From: JBLIOB01 sp047639575
GTDB lineage: Bacteria; Bacteroidota; Bacteroidia; Flavobacteriales_D; Parvicellaceae
Direction of reading: 5' to 3'
Assembly (NCBI GenBank): GCA_047639575.1
Contig: JBLIOB010000266.1
Coordinates: 1 to 5,968, forward strand
DNA length: 5,968 nt
This document shows positions 5,292 to 5,968 of the stretch, piece after piece. Position 1 is the first letter of the stretch. Each line of letters begins with the position of its first letter. Both the position numbers and the translations under genes were made by a program. Below the pieces are notes generated by a model, which was given only the letters and a program-made list of their open reading frames with translations, had not been told where the DNA came from and made no database searches.

Positions 5292-5968
5292 TTATTTCAA
5301 CAGCAATGATCCTGTAGATAACAGCTTTCCACTGTCAAGGATTTCATAAATGACATACCCGGCACTTACAGTTCCCCTCTTAACTTCAAAGAAACCATCG
5401 TTACTCGAAGTCGGCAACTGAACTTGCTTGCCGTTTAGCGTCCAAAATCTAATGGTGAATTGATTAAAGTTACTATGCGGGTGATAATAGTAAATTGAAG
5501 TTTGTTCAACTACGGGGTTTGGATAAGCGTAAGAAGGTTTTGTGTTTACTATTTGATCGCCAATACCAACATAAGTATAGGTGTTTAGCAATGGGTCTGA
5601 ATCTAATATACTATCAACATTAATGTTTTCATCACCAGGTTGATACAGCATATATTGAAAACTATCAAATAGCATTTCATTTGTTGACCCTTCTCCAACT
5701 GTAATGAATTGAGGTGGACTAAAAGGATTGTCTGGGTTGGCGCTAGTGTTTTCGTATAGATGCTCAGCCCTGAAAATGTAATTCGCAGGTATTTTTACTA
5801 GGTTATTGTAGTAATAATACTCCTGATGTGCAAAATCCCAATGGTCAACGTATATTAATGGTATAGTATCAGATCCAAGGTAAGCATAGTTTAAAATTTC
5901 TGTGCAAATCTGATGGGAATGAGGGAATGAACTATATATGGACAGATCCACAGGTAAAGAAACTTGTT
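5292..5968 (-). CDS. C-terminal part of secreted copper type II monooxygenase-like protein with T9SS sorting domain
   Basis: The frame is open to the right edge, so the N-terminus (signal peptide and first domain) is missing; 225 codons are visible. No start codon should be called: the GTG at 5951 is internal, as reading continues upstream with QVSLP. The first 110 residues resemble the second domain of PHM/dopamine-beta-monooxygenase-type ascorbate-dependent copper enzymes. They include FPHSHQI with an HxH pair (codons at 5921-5919 and 5915-5913), GSDTIPLIYVDHWDF, a Y(E/D)N..NP.NP segment, and GEGSTNEMLFDSFQY followed by YQPGDENI. The HxH pair and the Met of NEM match the three CuM ligands of PHM (H242, H244, M314). 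The last 75-80 residues, from AYPNPVVEQTSIYYY through FWTLNGKQV to GSLLLK, form a T9SS type A C-terminal sorting domain, implying export and release or anchoring at the cell surface. The substrate is unknown, and whether the other copper site exists cannot be seen here. Confidence 0.8.
   Translation of the reverse strand, partial: QVSLPVDLSIYSSFPHSHQICTEILNYAYLGSDTIPLIYVDHWDFAHQEYYYYNNLVKIPANYIFRAEHLYENTSANPDNPFSPPQFITVGEGSTNEMLFDSFQYMLYQPGDENINVDSILDSDPLLNTYTYVGIGDQIVNTKPSYAYPNPVVEQTSIYYYHPHSNFNQFTIRFWTLNGKQVQLPTSSNDGFFEVKRGTVSAGYVIYEILDSGKLLSTGSLLLK

Overview
The window looks like chromosomal DNA of a Bacteroidota bacterium, most likely in or near the Flavobacteriales. Four things support this. 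The acpP-fabF-rnc block faces away from purN and a viroplasmin-type RNase H gene, an arrangement I recall as common in that group. Promoter-like sequences fit the Bacteroidota pattern TTTG, about 19-21 nt, TAnnTTTG, instead of -35/-10 boxes. Starts lack Shine-Dalgarno sequences. The protein at the right edge ends in what looks like a type IX secretion (T9SS) sorting domain. The DNA is AT-rich with tightly packed genes. No rRNA, tRNA, CRISPR array, insertion sequence or phage gene was seen.

Left part, minus strand, transcribed right to left: an iodotyrosine-deiodinase-like flavoprotein (2852-2169), acyl carrier protein acpP (2101-1865), beta-ketoacyl-ACP synthase II fabF (1843-593) and RNase III rnc (584 to beyond base 1). 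acpP, fabF and rnc are 21 and 8 nt apart and look like one operon, with a promoter-like sequence just upstream of acpP. The rnc gene is easy to miss because it has no ATG: it seems to start at TTG and runs off the window edge.

Middle part, plus strand: purN (2984-3553), a MarC-family membrane protein (3555-4193) and a ribonuclease H with two N-terminal hybrid-binding (viroplasmin) domains (4193-5008). They are separated by 1 nt and then overlap by 1 nt, so they form a tightly coupled operon behind a strong Bacteroidota promoter match at 2930-2962. A 283-bp stretch (5009-5291) follows with no supportable gene.

Right edge, minus strand: the C-terminal part of a large secreted protein (5968-5292). 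It combines the catalytic-copper half of a PHM/DBM-like copper type II monooxygenase fold with a C-terminal T9SS sorting domain. Its N-terminus lies outside the window.

Most of the window is housekeeping: fatty acid synthesis (acpP, fabF), purine synthesis (purN) and RNA processing (rnc, RNase H). The less ordinary items are the deiodinase homologue, which keeps the halotyrosine-binding Glu/Tyr/Lys triad, the duplicated hybrid-binding domain of RNase H, and the secreted copper monooxygenase-like protein. I saw no convincing evidence of a wholly new multi-gene system. Family assignments rest on motif and sequence recall, not on database searches.
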